Positions 31,860-44,726 of a stretch of 64,000 nt of DNA are shown here, piece after piece (the stretch's first letter is position 1; each line of letters begins with the position of its first letter). Origin of the DNA: Deroplatys truncata (lineage: Eukaryota > Arthropoda > Insecta > Mantodea > Mantidae); assembly GCA_030765065.1 (NCBI GenBank), contig CM060975.1, forward strand, positions 261,587,816 through 261,651,815. Direction: 5' to 3'. Under the pieces are notes generated by a model that worked only from the letters and a program-made list of their open reading frames with translations, made no database searches and was not told the DNA's origin. Position numbers and translations under genes: made by a program.

Positions 31860-32490
31860 CAACAGTCTGTGTTTGGACTATATAAATTGGAAAGAAAACA
31901 TTATAATTAAAACATGTCAGCTACTAAAGCAAAGTTGTGGCACATTAAGGCAAATTTTCAATTCGATCTAAGATTGTTATCGAAAACAAGTTACTTGAGC
32001 AAGTTTCTAGTTTCAGCTATTAAGGTAATGGTATAAGTCTGGACCCAGACAAAGATACAACCAATAAATTTCGATATATGTTTATGTGGCACTATAAATA
32101 ACTTGAAAAATAAAGTTAGAAAAGACACAAAATTAGAACTAAACGGAATAATGTCAGTGCCTGTGCTATTTATGTCAGTGAATCTTGGGTTCAGAATAAA
32201 GGAGAGAAAAATAATATGTAGTCAGCAGAAATGAGAGTTTAAGGGCGGTTAAATGCTATTCCAGTAGGGACCTCATAAAAAACATAACATCCGGGCAGAA
32301 TTCGGAATTTATAATTTAAATGAGAAGATTGAAGAATACTGGGAAAAATGGAGACAAGCCTCAAGCAAATGTATGAAAATATAATTCCAGACGTTGTAAA
32401 CAGTAAATGCCCACAGGAGGAAGAGATGTGGGACGACTGAGAAAAAGTTGTAGCTAATTAGCATATGCCTAGTTCTTGAAGTGAACAACG
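31860..32490. other. Unassigned AT-rich DNA
   Basis: No supported feature. Confidence 0.4.
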
Positions 32491-32492
32491 AG

Positions 32493-32546
32493 TTTTGGAT
32501 GAAGTACAATACTTTTTCTACTTAATATAAATTAGTAGAGAAAGTA
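32493..32546 (+). repeat. HINE-like 3' end fragment
   Basis: GATGAAGTACAATACTTTTTCTAC...GTAGAGAAAGT: only the hairpin end of a plus-oriented copy. It lies 18 bases left of a minus-oriented copy, so two hairpin ends face each other. Confidence 0.6.
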
Positions 32547-32564
32547 AAAGTCAATGATATTATT

Positions 32565-33404
32565 ACTTTCTCTACCACGTATGCTAGATAGGGGAAGCAT
32601 TGCATTCCACCCAAAATTTCGATAACAAGATTTCACCGGAACTACATGTTTTAAGGCCTCCTGAACCCAAAAAAGAAGCATTTATAGAAAGTCCGTGTGT
32701 ATGTCTCTCTGTGTGTCTGTAAACAGCATAACTCAAAAACGAAAAGTCGGATAAACACCAGACTTGGTATTGAGGTTCAGTATCTTTCAAAGATGTGACA
32801 CGAAGATTTTAAAGAAATCCCCCACCATGGACTACACGTTATATGTAACATTTTTTGATATTTTTGATTTTCTCAAAAATGGCTCTAACGATTTTGATTA
32901 AAACATCCTATGTCTAAGATACTTTTATGGCAAATTAAATATATATTTTGAATTTTCTGGGAATGTCCCCAATAGTTCTCTTCCTTCTGAATGAATTTTG
33001 CATAGCTGATAAACCGTAAGAGATAGACAAACTTTTACTACATAAAAATCAGATCTCGTTAAAACACACAATTTATGTAATATATATATTTTTTTTGTCG
33101 TGTGAACCATTTCCGAGATATTTTTTGTTATTTGTTTGAATTTTTCAATACTTATACTTTTTCTCAAATGGGAATTTTTATTCTTCTTTTTTAAGGTCCT
33201 GTACATGCAAAGAGAATGGAATGCGCCACATAGCAACCAGCTCTTAAAAGATTGGATTATTGATTAAAGCCTACCATATTCCCCTTGCACCTACAAAAAT
33301 TTAGCAATTAGTTTCTTCAATTTTTATGTCGATCGACATGAAGTAGACGGAGAATAAGAGTAGAGAAATTCATGTGAGTGTAACACATAAGAAATCTTTT
33401 TTTT
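32565..33404 (-). repeat. HINE-like repeat, diverged full copy
   Basis: Runs from ACTTTCTCTACCACGTATGC to GTAACACATAAGAAATC. Inner 5' motif GTAGAGAAATTC (one change). Lower identity than the 44-49 kb copies. Confidence 0.8.
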
Positions 33405-33409
33405 GTGGA

Positions 33410-34465
33410 GATGAGACCCTCTAAATCCATTTCTTTCCTACGAGAAATTTTTCTAGTGAATTCCTACTAAATCGAGCAGATTTCGATAACTAAAACACAC
33501 ACACGCACTCGCACACGATAGTTCATATTAAAACAAGAGCAGTCCAGGTTGTGATGTGCTAGCAGCCAAGGATAGGAACCAGTCAAAAGCGGCAGGGAAA
33601 GGACGGATCATGTTCTGCCAACCTGAGAAATGCTTACTGCTGCGACAGCTAGTTTTACAACTGGTGAAGATCAAATCGCTCATTATAGGAATCACTTTTC
33701 ACGGTTTATTCCGACATCGTACAAGCTGTAGTAGATAACAAAGAGAGACAGTGTGTCTAGAAAGGGGGAAGGGGTTCCATATTTATGTCACCCAATTTCA
33801 GTTCCGTTTTTTTTGGGTATAGCAGATGAACCTACCAGATTTTTAATGACTTCAAGGCCAAAGTGAAGGGCGGGGAGACTTAAAACATTTTAAAATTGAG
33901 TTATCGGAGGAGACTGCAGCATATTGTGTCCATATATCCCAATTTCCTTCTCGTTTCGCTATTGTTATCCAGGAATGATTTTTGGGTATGATTTTTAGAA
34001 AACTTGCTACACTTAGCTTTTATGTGTTAAGTAAAACTTCTAAGAAATTCAGCAACACTTACTTTACATCTTATTTTTCAACCTTTAACATACAAATCAA
34101 CTATTTGGCTTGTTAAGACAAAGGTTTGTATACTGATACTATAGGACCCAACAAATATTACATGTAGCTTAGCTTATAATTCTCAAAAACCTTGCTTTAA
34201 ACCCTTTATGAAGCAGTTTTTCTTATCTTTATTTTCAATTCATAAATAATTAATCAGGGCACATAACTTAAGCCTATAGGCCACTGGTGAAATTTTAGGA
34301 TATTTTTACAACTTAAATGAACTAACTTAGTCATATTTAATTTCTTATGTATACACTTTTGCACCATTTGACGATTGTGTACAAAAATTTGGGCATTTAC
34401 GCTTTAGATAACAATGCAAATTTTGGACTACTCAACATTATTTTATGTTTTATCGCCATATATAC
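33410..34465. other. Unassigned DNA
   Basis: No supported gene. A 60-codon frame at 33556-33738 lies in a slightly GC-richer patch but has no known similarity. Confidence 0.4.
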
Positions 34466-34469
34466 CCTC

Positions 34470-35971
34470 AAGAATGTATTCGTCTGCACTTCGAAAATTT
34501 CTAGCAGCGAAATTAATGGGGAGAAAAATCTAACTTTGTTTTACATAAAGGTTAAATGGCAATACTTTTGTACTTTCTCTACTACGTAGAGTAAGTAGGG
34601 GAAGTATTGTATTCCACCCAAAAATTCGATACCGAGATTTCACCGGAAATATATGTGTTGAGACCCCCTGAATCCAAAAAAAAGCATTTTTGGAAACGTG
34701 TGTGTGTGTCTGTCTGTGTACACCATAACTCAGAAACGAACAGTCGGATAAACACCAAACTTGGTATTTAGGTTCAGTATCTTCCAGAGATGCGACACTA
34801 AGGTTTTCAAAAAAATACCCCACCCCATATTACCCTTTACATGGAACATTTTTCGGCAATTTTAATTTTCTCAAAAACGGCTCAAACGATTTTGATTAAA
34901 ATATCATATGTTTAAGATATTTTCACGACAAATGAAATTGTATATCTCGAATTTTCTGGGAATGTCTCCAAAAGTATTCTTCATTGTGAACGACTTTTGC
35001 ATAACTGGTAAACCATAAGAGATAGACAAAATTTTACTACACAAAAAATGTAGATCGCGTTAAAATACACAATTTATGTCATATACATTTTTTGTTGTTG
35101 AGTGAACCATTTTCGAGATATTGCTTGTTATTCCCTTACATTTTCCAATACTTATACTTTTAATCAAATTCGTTATTCATTTTTTTTATGTCCTGGCTAT
35201 ACAAAGAGAATAGAATGCGCCACATAGCAACCAGCTCTTAAAATATTTGACTATCGTTTAAAACCTACAATATTCCCCTTGCAGCTACAAGAAAATTAGC
35301 AATAAGATTAACATCTCCATTAACACGAAGCATATGGAGAATAAGCGTTTATAAAAATAGTTTGTATAAGAGTAGAGAAAGTCATGTGAGTGTAACACAT
35401 CAGATTTTTTTGTGTAGACTCCACACGCTTTCATAGACATGTGACTTAAACTGGTGGAGAAATAAATTCGTGAATTTGTAAAAAGTGAACCTGCCGAAAA
35501 TGGAAAATTAAGGCAAAGTATTGAAAGTTGACGTTTTGTTCCTCCGTCAAATAAAATGCTGTTTTTACGGCAAAAACAAGCAATACATAAAAAATTGCTC
35601 TGCTCAATGCATATAAGAATCTTTTGAAAACATCCCGTACAAAAGAGTTGCAATTTTGACATGTTATTCAAAAGTTTATAAAATGATAAAATGAACGATC
35701 TGAAAAACCGCCAAAACACGTAAACTGTATTACTATTTGATCTTTATGTCCAAAAAATTGGTTTTTTCTCTATTAATTCTGCTGCTGGAAGCTTTTTAAA
35801 GGAATGTTTTTGAATAGAGCTGATCACACATGCACACATTAGTCTTTCTCTAGAAATTATTATTTAGTATCAGGGACCTAATAAAGTGCATTTCTGTTGC
35901 AATTTGTATACAGAAGTTTTCGGTGAAGTACAATTTGTCCTTTAGGTATCATAAGTAAGCAATAGAGAAGG
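34470..35971 (+). repeat. Old HINE-like copy of a subfamily carrying a TIR segment, itself split by a younger HINE
   Basis: 34470-34545 (GTATTCGTCTGCACTTCGAA...AGCAGCGAAATTAATGG) and, inverted, about 35765-35815 (CTGCTGCTGGAAGCTTTTTA) are terminal inverted repeats of a segment also found at 42905-43515. 35416-35765 matches 43120-43455 (GTGTGACTTAAACTGGTGGA and others). It continues rightward into a plus-oriented HINE 3' half (to AATAGAGAAGG at 35971). A younger minus-strand HINE (34572-35411) interrupts it. Confidence 0.6.
34572..35411 (-). repeat. HINE-like repeat, full length, nested
   Basis: ACTTTCTCTACTACGTAGAG to GTAACACATCAGATTTTTTT. Both 11-mers are intact. Its hairpin end abuts AATACTTTTGT and its other end merges into a T-run before GTGTAGACTCC. 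The related uninterrupted sequence near 43105 (ATTGTTTTGTGCATACACCC) shows T-rich DNA at the insertion point. Confidence 0.88.
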
Positions 35972-36739
35972 TATTAACTACCAAAGCAATCAAGAATCAC
36001 TGTTTGCCTGTTTCCCTTTCGGGAAATAAAGGTCTTAACTAGGGCTAGGATTTTTATGACCTAAAAATTACATATTGTACAATAAAAATATGCTGTTTGG
36101 CCTAACGTTTGCAAAAGTATGCTTGACAACAAAAAATATGAACATCATTATGAGGTAAAATTTCAGTTATAAAATAAACTCAGTTTATGACGAACTATTT
36201 GGTTAAGAACAAAAGTAATATGAGAAGCGAGCTAAACTATGTAATTTTATATTGTAATATGCTTTTTGTTTTATTGAGTTGCAATATACAATGGATACCT
36301 TGTACACATTTTTAAACAGTAAAAGATTTCCTATTGCCAGCGAACAAAGCTTTGTACTTTAAATATTTTATTTCCGCTTCAGTTCACAATTCAAGTGAAC
36401 ACGGAAGAAACAAGTTGCATGAAAAAAGTGCTTTACTTCTTGAAAGTATGAAAATATGACAATAGGCACCTTTAATTACTAAAATATGTTCAGATATAAA
36501 TAGCGATATATGTATAAAATATATCACTAAAAAAGTTACTATCATTTGATTAACTTAACTTTTTCATAACAAGCATTTATATATTTAAGAAACATATCCA
36601 TGTTTAGCGATATATACATGCTCCATCATAAAATCCTGGCTTTAGTCATAACACAGATCTGTTTCCACTTTTAGAAAAATAAAATTATCTTCTATTCTGT
36701 GATGATCATAACGTTTATCATACGTTACCAGACAGTGTT
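35972..36739. other. Unassigned AT-rich DNA
   Basis: No supported feature. Confidence 0.4.
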
Positions 36740-36960
36740 GTGTTTTCTCTGTTTGCTATTTGCGCCACAACGTCGCTGCTATCTCTTGTACAGTGGCAGC
36801 ACTAGGCCGTAGCCGGCAGTCTCGCGTGGTAACGTATTCCTTACGGACGTCATGTCGAGTGCAGTGCCAGTGTTGAACTGTTTGCCGCTCTTCTTTACAA
36901 CCTGATCTACGATGTGTACAGCACGACATCACACTTCAGGAATCGCTCTTGTATATAAGG
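36740..36960 (+). promoter_or_regulatory. CpG-bearing patch, possible promoter or first exon
   Basis: A 200-bp stretch with many CpGs (for example GTAGCCGGCAGTCTCGCGTG) within very AT-rich DNA. It ends in TATATAAG followed by GTATGTAC, which fits a splice donor (AAG/GTATGT), or TATATAA as a TATA box. This could be the 5' non-coding exon or promoter of a host gene lying to the right. No coding exon was found nearby. It could equally be an unrecognised repeat. Confidence 0.25.
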
Positions 36961-39900
36961 TATGTACACTGTGAAATCACGATTACACTGTCTTTCGCAG
37001 TTTATGTGGTATTACGGCACTTGGGATTCGGGGTTAAAATTTTTAAACATTTTTTTAAAATGTTAATTTACCTCCTTAAATATATCCATACCTCAGGGAT
37101 TACATGTTTCTCAAAACGTTGTATAAAGTGAAACTCTTCAGTTAGTTCCGAAAGCGAGCATGATTATAAGCTTCAAATTTTAAAGTTCGCGGGAAATAAA
37201 ATATATGCATATTAGTAATTAAATATATTGCATTACCATGTTAACGAGCGGAATGTTGGGACCCAGTAGTAAGATTCAATGGTTGTAACTGCTCCTGAAA
37301 TCCACGATAAATAAATTACAATTTGCAATATTAGTTTTGACCCAGAGGAGTTCCAAAATTAGGGTGGGACCAGGTCAATAATATTGTGTTCTGATTATGG
37401 AATAAAAACAATTTATTTGCAAGCTTGTAATTTAAGACAAAGATGTGGACTATTTCAACTTTAAGTATCTTAAATTTAATAATAAATTATACAGTTAAAT
37501 ATAACATAAAAATAAACATAGTATTATGATTAGGACAAGAATATGGAATGTTATAAAATGCGCTCCAAACAGAATCGTTATTTTAGTAAACACAACTCAA
37601 AACCCAAACCGACAAATAAGATCTTTCGTATTTTTTTTAAAACCTGTCTGTTATAAGAGAGGTAAACTATAGATGCTTATAGCCATATAGAACTGATTTC
37701 TTCTAGCATTTGTGATACGGACTATGAACACACACTAAAAACAGAAGAAACAAGCATTTAATGCAGTAACTGTTCTTTTTTTTAAATAAATCAGAAACAC
37801 GCCCTCAGGGCATCCATGGATTGCTTGTATAGAGCAATATTTACATACGTTATACATCTATATTTCTTATAATATGTAAATAGCTGGATGCTTTTTTAAA
37901 TCAAAACTGTTAAAATAAAAACGTTACGACAGCTTTTCATTAGTTTTGACACAAATTTTAAAATAACTCATATAAAATTATTATTTTATCTGGAATCCCC
38001 TATAGTTTATAACTAGTATTCATTTTTATCGTAAAATGTATATAGTCATTAATATATTTTTCTGATGAGTGTTATTACGCAAGTAAAATAGAATCGCGTT
38101 TTGCATTAAAGAAGAAATGTCTTAGATGAACATGCTGCTGATATCTTTATGAGTATATTTTCTATGCAACCGCAAGTTTTCGAATCCAGAAGCTAGATAG
38201 TTTTACTTTATGGTAACATAACGGAATGCACGCAGAAATTTTGTGAAAATCTTGGCAAAATATTCACATTGGTTGTACGTACTTGGGTATGCCTACCCTT
38301 ATATGTAATAAGGTAACAATCTGAAACCAAAATATTTTTCATTTTTAAAGTGCGATTTTTTTCCCAGTATTTTAACTCACTCAAAATGTTCCATATGATA
38401 GAGTTGCCATTCATTTCCTCTAAAATGCATCGTGATTTCTGAAAAGTCAAGGAATTTAAATGTTGATACCAACTTCGTATTTTACGAAGGATTTTTTGAG
38501 TTACTGATTCACGTTAAATCAAGTTAAATTTGCAATTATAGTTTTCTTGCTGATGTTTTTATTATCTTATTTAAACCAAAGCAGCACAGGAATTGCAGTT
38601 TGTCACCATGATAAGATAAATAACGTGCATACTTAAAAGACGTGTGGAACATTTGGTATAAAGTAGATATTTATATTATCTTGTAGAGCTAGTAAGCTAT
38701 AAGATAAGTCATAAAATTACAACTTAAGATTAGGTTCATGCAAACCATAAGGGCACATTTTAATTAAAATGCTCTTAAAGTTACTTTTAACATAATTAAA
38801 ATTAGTTATAGATTTAATATTAATAGGTAAGAAATGAAACAATTTCAAACCATAGACCATAGGAGATCAATTAAATTTCGTCCAGTGATGCATTGAAATG
38901 TTAAAATTATGTCTTATACCTGTAGCATGCCCATGAAAATCAACATTCTAAGAAAGTAATCTCTTTTAATAAATATCAACTCCATTAATTTAAAAATATA
39001 TAATCCGTAGACAGTCAATATATTAAAACTAATAAAATAATCCTTACAGGATACCCTACTATCAATGCCAGCAATACATAATATTATACGTTTTGGGGCA
39101 GTAAAAACCTGACCACAAAAAACAAATACCATATGCCAACCGAGATTCAACATATGCAGAATAAAAACAAGAGTACAGTTTTAACATTAAGACAGGATCT
39201 CAAAACCCGTAATTAATAACAATAAGCATTTAAATATTTTTAATGGATTTGCGAAGATAGATGTTCATCAAAAGTAATTCCTAACAATTTACTTTGCTGA
39301 AGACATTGCAGACTCTGACCAAATATATTAATACTTAATTGCTCAAGATTCCTGTTTTGATACATATGAAAGTAACATTCATAATAGCATTTATTGAAAG
39401 TAACTAAGAAAGCTGTCAAAATGAAATTTAAAATGGTTGAGTCCTTAGTTACACAAACTTAGGATTATGTGTTCATCTAAATTGATTTTCAGTGATGCCT
39501 TTTATTTGAACTCTTTAGTGATCTTATTTAAAGAACGCTAAAGGACTATGGATTGTCAGTCAAGGTAACATCCTCACCAAAATGAAATATTTAAGGAAAA
39601 CTATGACTTCAAACTTATTATTTATTTGTTTTATTGATTCTGGACACGTATGAGAGGACGCGCTCGACATCTGTCATTTCAAATGCTTAACCTCGGCTTT
39701 AAATGAAGTAAGCAGTCAGACCGCAGTAAGTTAGAGTGCACATAAGTTAAACTTTCTGTATTTAAGCGGATGTAAACTTACTCCTGTTCAAAATTATTCG
39801 AAAATTCTGTCAATTTTGTTACGCTTTGTGAAAAGCATGCCTATTTAATTTGCAACCATGGCTTAAAATATCAAATAACTCTATTGAAATTCTATGAAAC

Positions 39901-40425
39901 GACTCTGCATACTGCGTATTAATCTCATTTTTGCATTATTTGAGCACTTGCTATTATATTAATGGGCTTCTGAGATAGTTTTTCTCTTTCGTTCCTGCCG
40001 CTCTTACAAGTAATGAGTGGAGTTAATTTAGGCTTTTGCTTATGGAATAGCAAACCTATGTAGGGAATAAGGAATATGTAATCTACAATGCTCAAAAAGT
40101 ACTCTCTGTACAAATGACGAATTGGCATGTTCCTTACTGTTATGTTTTTACATAATAAGATGTATTTCTATCTACAACAGGTTAATAACGATAAAGGATT
40201 GCTAGAAATTGTTTCAGATTTAAGAAATGTGTAGTTAGTAGTTAACATAAAGTATCCAGAAGGATTGGTGGTCTCATATGTGGTAGTAACCAAATTTTAC
40301 GAAGGAAGAACAAGGAGAACCGCAAGCGTTCAAACATGTTCCCAAAGATGACGTGTTTAATGGATTTTTAAAAAAATGTTTATTTTAATAAGCCCTACGT
40401 TTTTCCTGTGGTATGCTTTGTTTCG
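36961..40425. other. Long unassigned AT-rich region
   Basis: 3.4 kb with no recognised repeat, RNA or coding sequence; the longest frames are about 80 codons. It is the longest stretch free of recognisable repeats in the window, compatible with intron or intergenic DNA. Confidence 0.45.
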
Positions 40426-40429
40426 CTCA

Positions 40430-40800
40430 TAATTTACCGCTTATACACACATAATTATATAGCAATCAAGAAGACCTCATTATTTTCAGAAAATGTCAGA
40501 TATCTACATTGAAATGTTCCAAATATGTCATACTTTTATTAAAATCGCATTAGTTATGGTTGGAAAAACATTAAAAATTGCATTTTTTCATACAAAAGAT
40601 AGACTGGAAAGGAGAGGATTTCCTAAAAAATCTTCGTGTTTCATCCTTGAAAGATGTTAAGACAAATACGATTTTCATTTTACACCACACACTTTTTCCG
40701 TTCTAGTCAGGCAACATCGAAAAGTTTACTTCCGGTGAGATATCGTTACCGAAAATTTGGATAGAACACAGTATTCCTGTATAGTTAAGCGGCAGAGAAA
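40430..40800 (+). repeat. Old HINE-like repeat, 3' part
   Basis: Diverged match in plus orientation: CTTCGTGTTTCATCCTTGAAAG, then TTACTTCCGGTGAGATATCG, then GGATAGAACACAGTATTCCT. The TG/AC-rich middle is largely lost. Confidence 0.55.
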
Positions 40801-40895
40801 TTAATATTTATATGTATTGAAATTAATTCCTATACACCACACACTTTCCGGACTCCAATTTAATGGCCCGATCAAACCGATCCAGTGTTAAATTG

Positions 40896-40911
40896 GGCCG
40901 CCCGGGCGGCC
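40896..40911. repeat. 16-bp perfect GC palindrome
   Basis: GGCCGCCCGGGCGGCC: perfectly self-complementary and all G/C, inside DNA that is otherwise mostly A/T. No associated gene was recognised. Confidence 0.85.
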
Positions 40912-40929
40912 GCCACCAGTACGGAAAAA

Positions 40930-42215
40930 TTTGCACGGCTACATAACCTATAAGACGAACCTCAATACTTATCTTCTTTGCTGATTTTAATATGATACAG
41001 TTGTGTTGTAAGAGGCACAGCCATAAAACTAGGTCTATAAACTATATCAACAAATGCAATAACTATAAAATGGCTAGTAAAGAATATTCTGAAGCACTTC
41101 GGTAATTACGTGAATTCTGCCAGTAAAGATATATCCAATTTTTTTAATGCCTAAGCTCTTGATCTATTTTCTGTTACTAAGCCTACCAATGCTCATGTTT
41201 TATTACATCCTTGTGAAATGCAGGTTTTAGCAAAATAATAAATTGTGAGTTTAGAGGTTAAATTGAAAAATAAAACCAACTTAGTCAATAATGTTGGATA
41301 AAAATTATTTGGATATCTCTTTAAACATTTCCAGCGGCGAAATTAATTTAAAGAAACATTCTCATTTTTTGCAAACGCAAACAAACGATAATTCTGTTTG
41401 CGTACTCGAAAATTATCAGTTATTTGTATTTTGAATTTTAAGATTTTATTAAATTTCATCCATTTTAACCCCTTTGATGTGCAGAGTTTTCTAAATTAAT
41501 TTAAATGCATTTATTAGAGAAATTTTGTACAAGACTTGAGATATGCATAACATTTTTGTTTTCATGAGGAAAAACAGTTTTGAAGCAATAAATACTAGGT
41601 TTTTGATAATTTATTCCCTAATTTTCACAATCTCAAAAATGTCTCGTCAGTGAAATCATATTTAAATTGAATTTTCAGGTAGTACTAAATACACACACGA
41701 AATAATCTGTTCACTGACCTCGCGTACTTAAGCTTGTGAAAGTGGTGCTAAACAATGGAACATGTCAATTGAGATAAATGCAGAGGTACACTCGTTTCCA
41801 TATATTATGTATGTTCCCGCAGAATTCGGGAGCCATTCTGTTGGCTTTCACAGGTAGTGTTGGATAGCAAAGACGTAGCTGTATCTACTTTTTCCCGCTT
41901 GCAATGGCGTCCTGTTTTACGCGTATAATTGTACCGTATTGGAAAGTATTCCTCCGCGATGCATCTCAGAAATATTTGGGCATATCGCGTGAGCTGCAGT
42001 TAACACTGCTTGGTCGACTAACAAAAGCAGAGCGCTTGACACACCCCTTCCTGCTACCTACGCGTTCGCATCGAAGGTTGGTAAAATGCCGCCTGAAAAT
42101 GTGGCGATACGCCATATGTGCAAGCGAGGGTACAATGGGGATGCAGGGGACTGAATCAAATGTTTAAAAAAACTGATCGATATATGCTGACCTTGAAATT
42201 TTATATTCTTTCCCT
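40930..42215. other. Unassigned DNA with a GC-richer end
   Basis: 41690-42170 is less AT-rich and holds an 87-codon frame (41904-42167) with no recognised motif. An AGCGGCGAAATTAA piece near 41333 resembles the TIR of the segment at 34470 and 42905. Confidence 0.35.
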
Positions 42216-42514
42216 GATATCGAGAAACAGCTAATGGGACAAGTATTGAAAACCCGAACTAATAACGAATATCTCTGAAGTGGCTGAAGCTACAAAAATG
42301 TATTAGAAATGAATTGTAAGGTTTGAATACATGTACAGTTTTTCTGCAACAATTGTTATGTATCTTACGGCTTGCCAGTTACACGAAATTACATAAAATT
42401 CATTTTGAATAAATTCCCACAAAATTCAAGAAATGTATTTTATTTGTCAAGTAAATATCTTCAATCTATGCTATTTTAAACAAAACATATAGTAAATTTT
42501 CAGAAAACAAATAT

Positions 42515-42790
42515 ATATATTTGTAAACCGTATTGGAGGGTTGAAATATTCCTATCGCATTGGAAAGGTAGAGTCAGATGACTGAAAAATTCAATGCCAT
42601 AGCCGGGATTTGAACCACGGATCTCCCGGTCTACGTCCGGTTGCTCTAACCACTGAGCTATCATGGCAACATGCCGACACGACATTAAATTCTCCAGCTG
42701 ATTCGCATTTTTCCCGGTAAACCACAAGGAGATCTCAAGTTGTATTGAAGTGTCATACCCCAATGGCGACTTACATTCATTGTAAGTACT
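42515..42790 (-). repeat. tRNA-like SINE (or tRNA-derived repeat)
   Basis: Minus-strand head: GCCATGATAGCTCAGTGGTT, AGAGCAACC, anticodon-type stem CCGG-ACGTAGA-CCGG, and GTGGTTCAAATCCCGGC (box B). Acceptor strands pair at 6 of 7 positions. Base 33 is C instead of T and the T stem has two mismatches, so a functional tRNA is unlikely. It interrupts an older HINE. Confidence 0.65.
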
Positions 42791-42904
42791 TAAGTCCCAG
42801 GCTTTATAGTTGCAACCACTATTAGGTCAATTAATTCCATTCCTGTCGCATCTTTGAAAGGTGCTAAATTAAAGTAACAAGTTCGGAATTATCAGAAATT
42901 TCGT

Positions 42905-43515
42905 TTACGTATACCCTTTCTAGAACGTATTTGTCTGCACTTTAAAAAATTATAACAGCCGAATTAATTGATAATGCAGTTTCATGTTTTGGCTGATTTT
43001 CAGATCGTTCATTTTATCAGTTTTATAAATTCTATAAAAATATGCCAAAATTACAACGTTTTTGTACGTGATATTTTCAAAATTATCTTTCATGCATTGT
43101 GTAGAGCATTGTTTTGTGCATACACCCACAAACTTTCATCGACGTGTGACTTAAACTGGTGGACAAGTAAATTCGTAAAGTCCTGAAAAGTGAGCCAAAA
43201 ATGGGGAATTAAGGCAAAAACTTTGAAAATTCCCAACTTTGACAGTTTATTCCTCCGTCAAATAAAATCCTACTTTCACAATACACAAAAGTTTGCTCCA
43301 CGCAATGCATGTAAGATAATTTTGAAAGCATCACGTACAAAAGAGTTGCAATTTTGGCATATTTTTGAACAAATTATAAAACTGATAAAATGATCTGAAA
43401 AACCGCCAACACGCAAACTGTGTTAACCATTTTATCTTTGTCCTAAAAGAATTCGATTTTTGCCTCCATTGATTTGGCTGCTAGAATTGTTTAAAGTGCA
43501 GACGAACACTTTCTT
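42905..43515. repeat. TIR segment (non-autonomous DNA element) inside a HINE
   Basis: The left end GTATTTGTCTGCACTTTAAA...CAGCCGAATTAATTG and the inverted right end GTGTTCGTCTGCACTTTAAA...CAGCCAAATCAATGG pair over about 50 bases. The interior (43120-43455) matches 35416-35765. No transposase. Both known copies sit at the same place inside a HINE, so it may travel with it. Confidence 0.55.
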
Positions 43516-43694
43516 GTTAACAGACATAGACGGACGCACGCACTCACGTACATACATAAACGAGTATATATGTAAAAAAGATTTTTTTGGGTTCAGGGGC
43601 CTCAAAACATGTGAAATCTCGATATCGAACTTTTTGGTGAAATGTAATTCTTCCTTTACCTACTAGGTACGTGGGAGAGAAACTAAAAGTATTG

Positions 43695-44385
43695 ATAAAT
43701 GTTCTATATTAAAAATCAAATTTTACTATCTATTAATATGGCTCATTAAAATTTTAAAAGGATGTCCAAATATGTTGTGTTCTGATGTATATTTTAAATG
43801 CAGATGCATACAAATACTCCGAACTGAAGCAAAATTGCAGCAATACACTGTATATTTACAAGACAGGAATTTTTCGGGCAGTTAGTTTAAAAAAAATACC
43901 GTTATGCCCGATGTTTAAGAAAATTAAGTTTTTAAAACATTGGTATCTGATTTAAGGTGACGAATTGTACACCGAAAAATTTTACCGATATTTGCAGAAA
44001 TTTCTGTTAAGTATATATGTAATTGGAATGGATGTAATTAGATTTATTTTTGAGTTTGTAAATTAGTTTTCCATTTCTTCAATAACATAATATTTGTTTC
44101 AAAAAATTCCATTAACATTGTCTCATAGACTATACCCATATAAAATATGATTATTCTATCCACTTTAGTTTAATCACAATGGAAATGTTACAAACTGAAG
44201 AAACGACAGTCAACTGTTGATCTCACCAGCGGCTTTTGTTTATTCATAAAAAGAAAAGGAAAATTGCAGAGTTTCAAACTTAATGAATAGCAAATAATGT
44301 AGGTCTGGGCCCAAGAAAACACAACAACGAATATTTTGAAAGCTAAGAAAATCTCATTTTACGTACACATGGTTTTCTTTATCCT
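43695..44385. other. Unassigned AT-rich DNA
   Basis: No supported feature. Confidence 0.4.
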
Positions 44386-44726
44386 CTATCGTTTTTAGTG
44401 GCAGTTCTATTACGAAAGACTATTTGCCTATCTACTTCATCTTAATCCAGAGATAAGCCTTTGCAGAAATATCTATACTACACATTGCATTAGGGTACAA
44501 AGGAAACAGCGATAGCCAAATGTTTAAACACTGGACGCTGTGTGCTGCCCTTAAAATTGTATACAATTTTCATGCAATACCGTGGAACATGTGAATGTCG
44601 ATAGTGGTTTAAAAAATGGCAGTATTAAACATTTCGAAACATAAATAACGGATAAGTCGGGAATGGCTTAACAAACAAAAAGTTATTTGAAATAAGTGCG
44701 TGTTTTAAAGAGATCACCTTTTTTTA

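Larger units (their letters stand above)
42220..43690 (+). repeat. Old HINE-like repeat with two later insertions
   Basis: HINE pieces in order: about 42220-42510 (TATCTTACGGCTTGCCAGTT, then ATGTATTTTATTTGTCAAGT), 42840-42905 (CCTGTCGCATCTTTGAAAGG) and 43520-43690 (ACAGACATAGACGGACGCAC, TTCAGGGGCCTCAAAACATG, ending TACGTGGGAGAGAAAC). Between them lie a tRNA-like SINE (42515-42790) and a TIR segment (42905-43515). Confidence 0.6.

Noticed and set aside
41904-42167. 87-codon frame in a GC-richer patch
   Set aside because: No motif, no splice context and no second copy to test conservation.
42600-42670. Functional tRNA gene (anticodon-like GTA)
   Set aside because: C at position 33, two T-stem mismatches and extended repeat-like flanks point to a SINE head.
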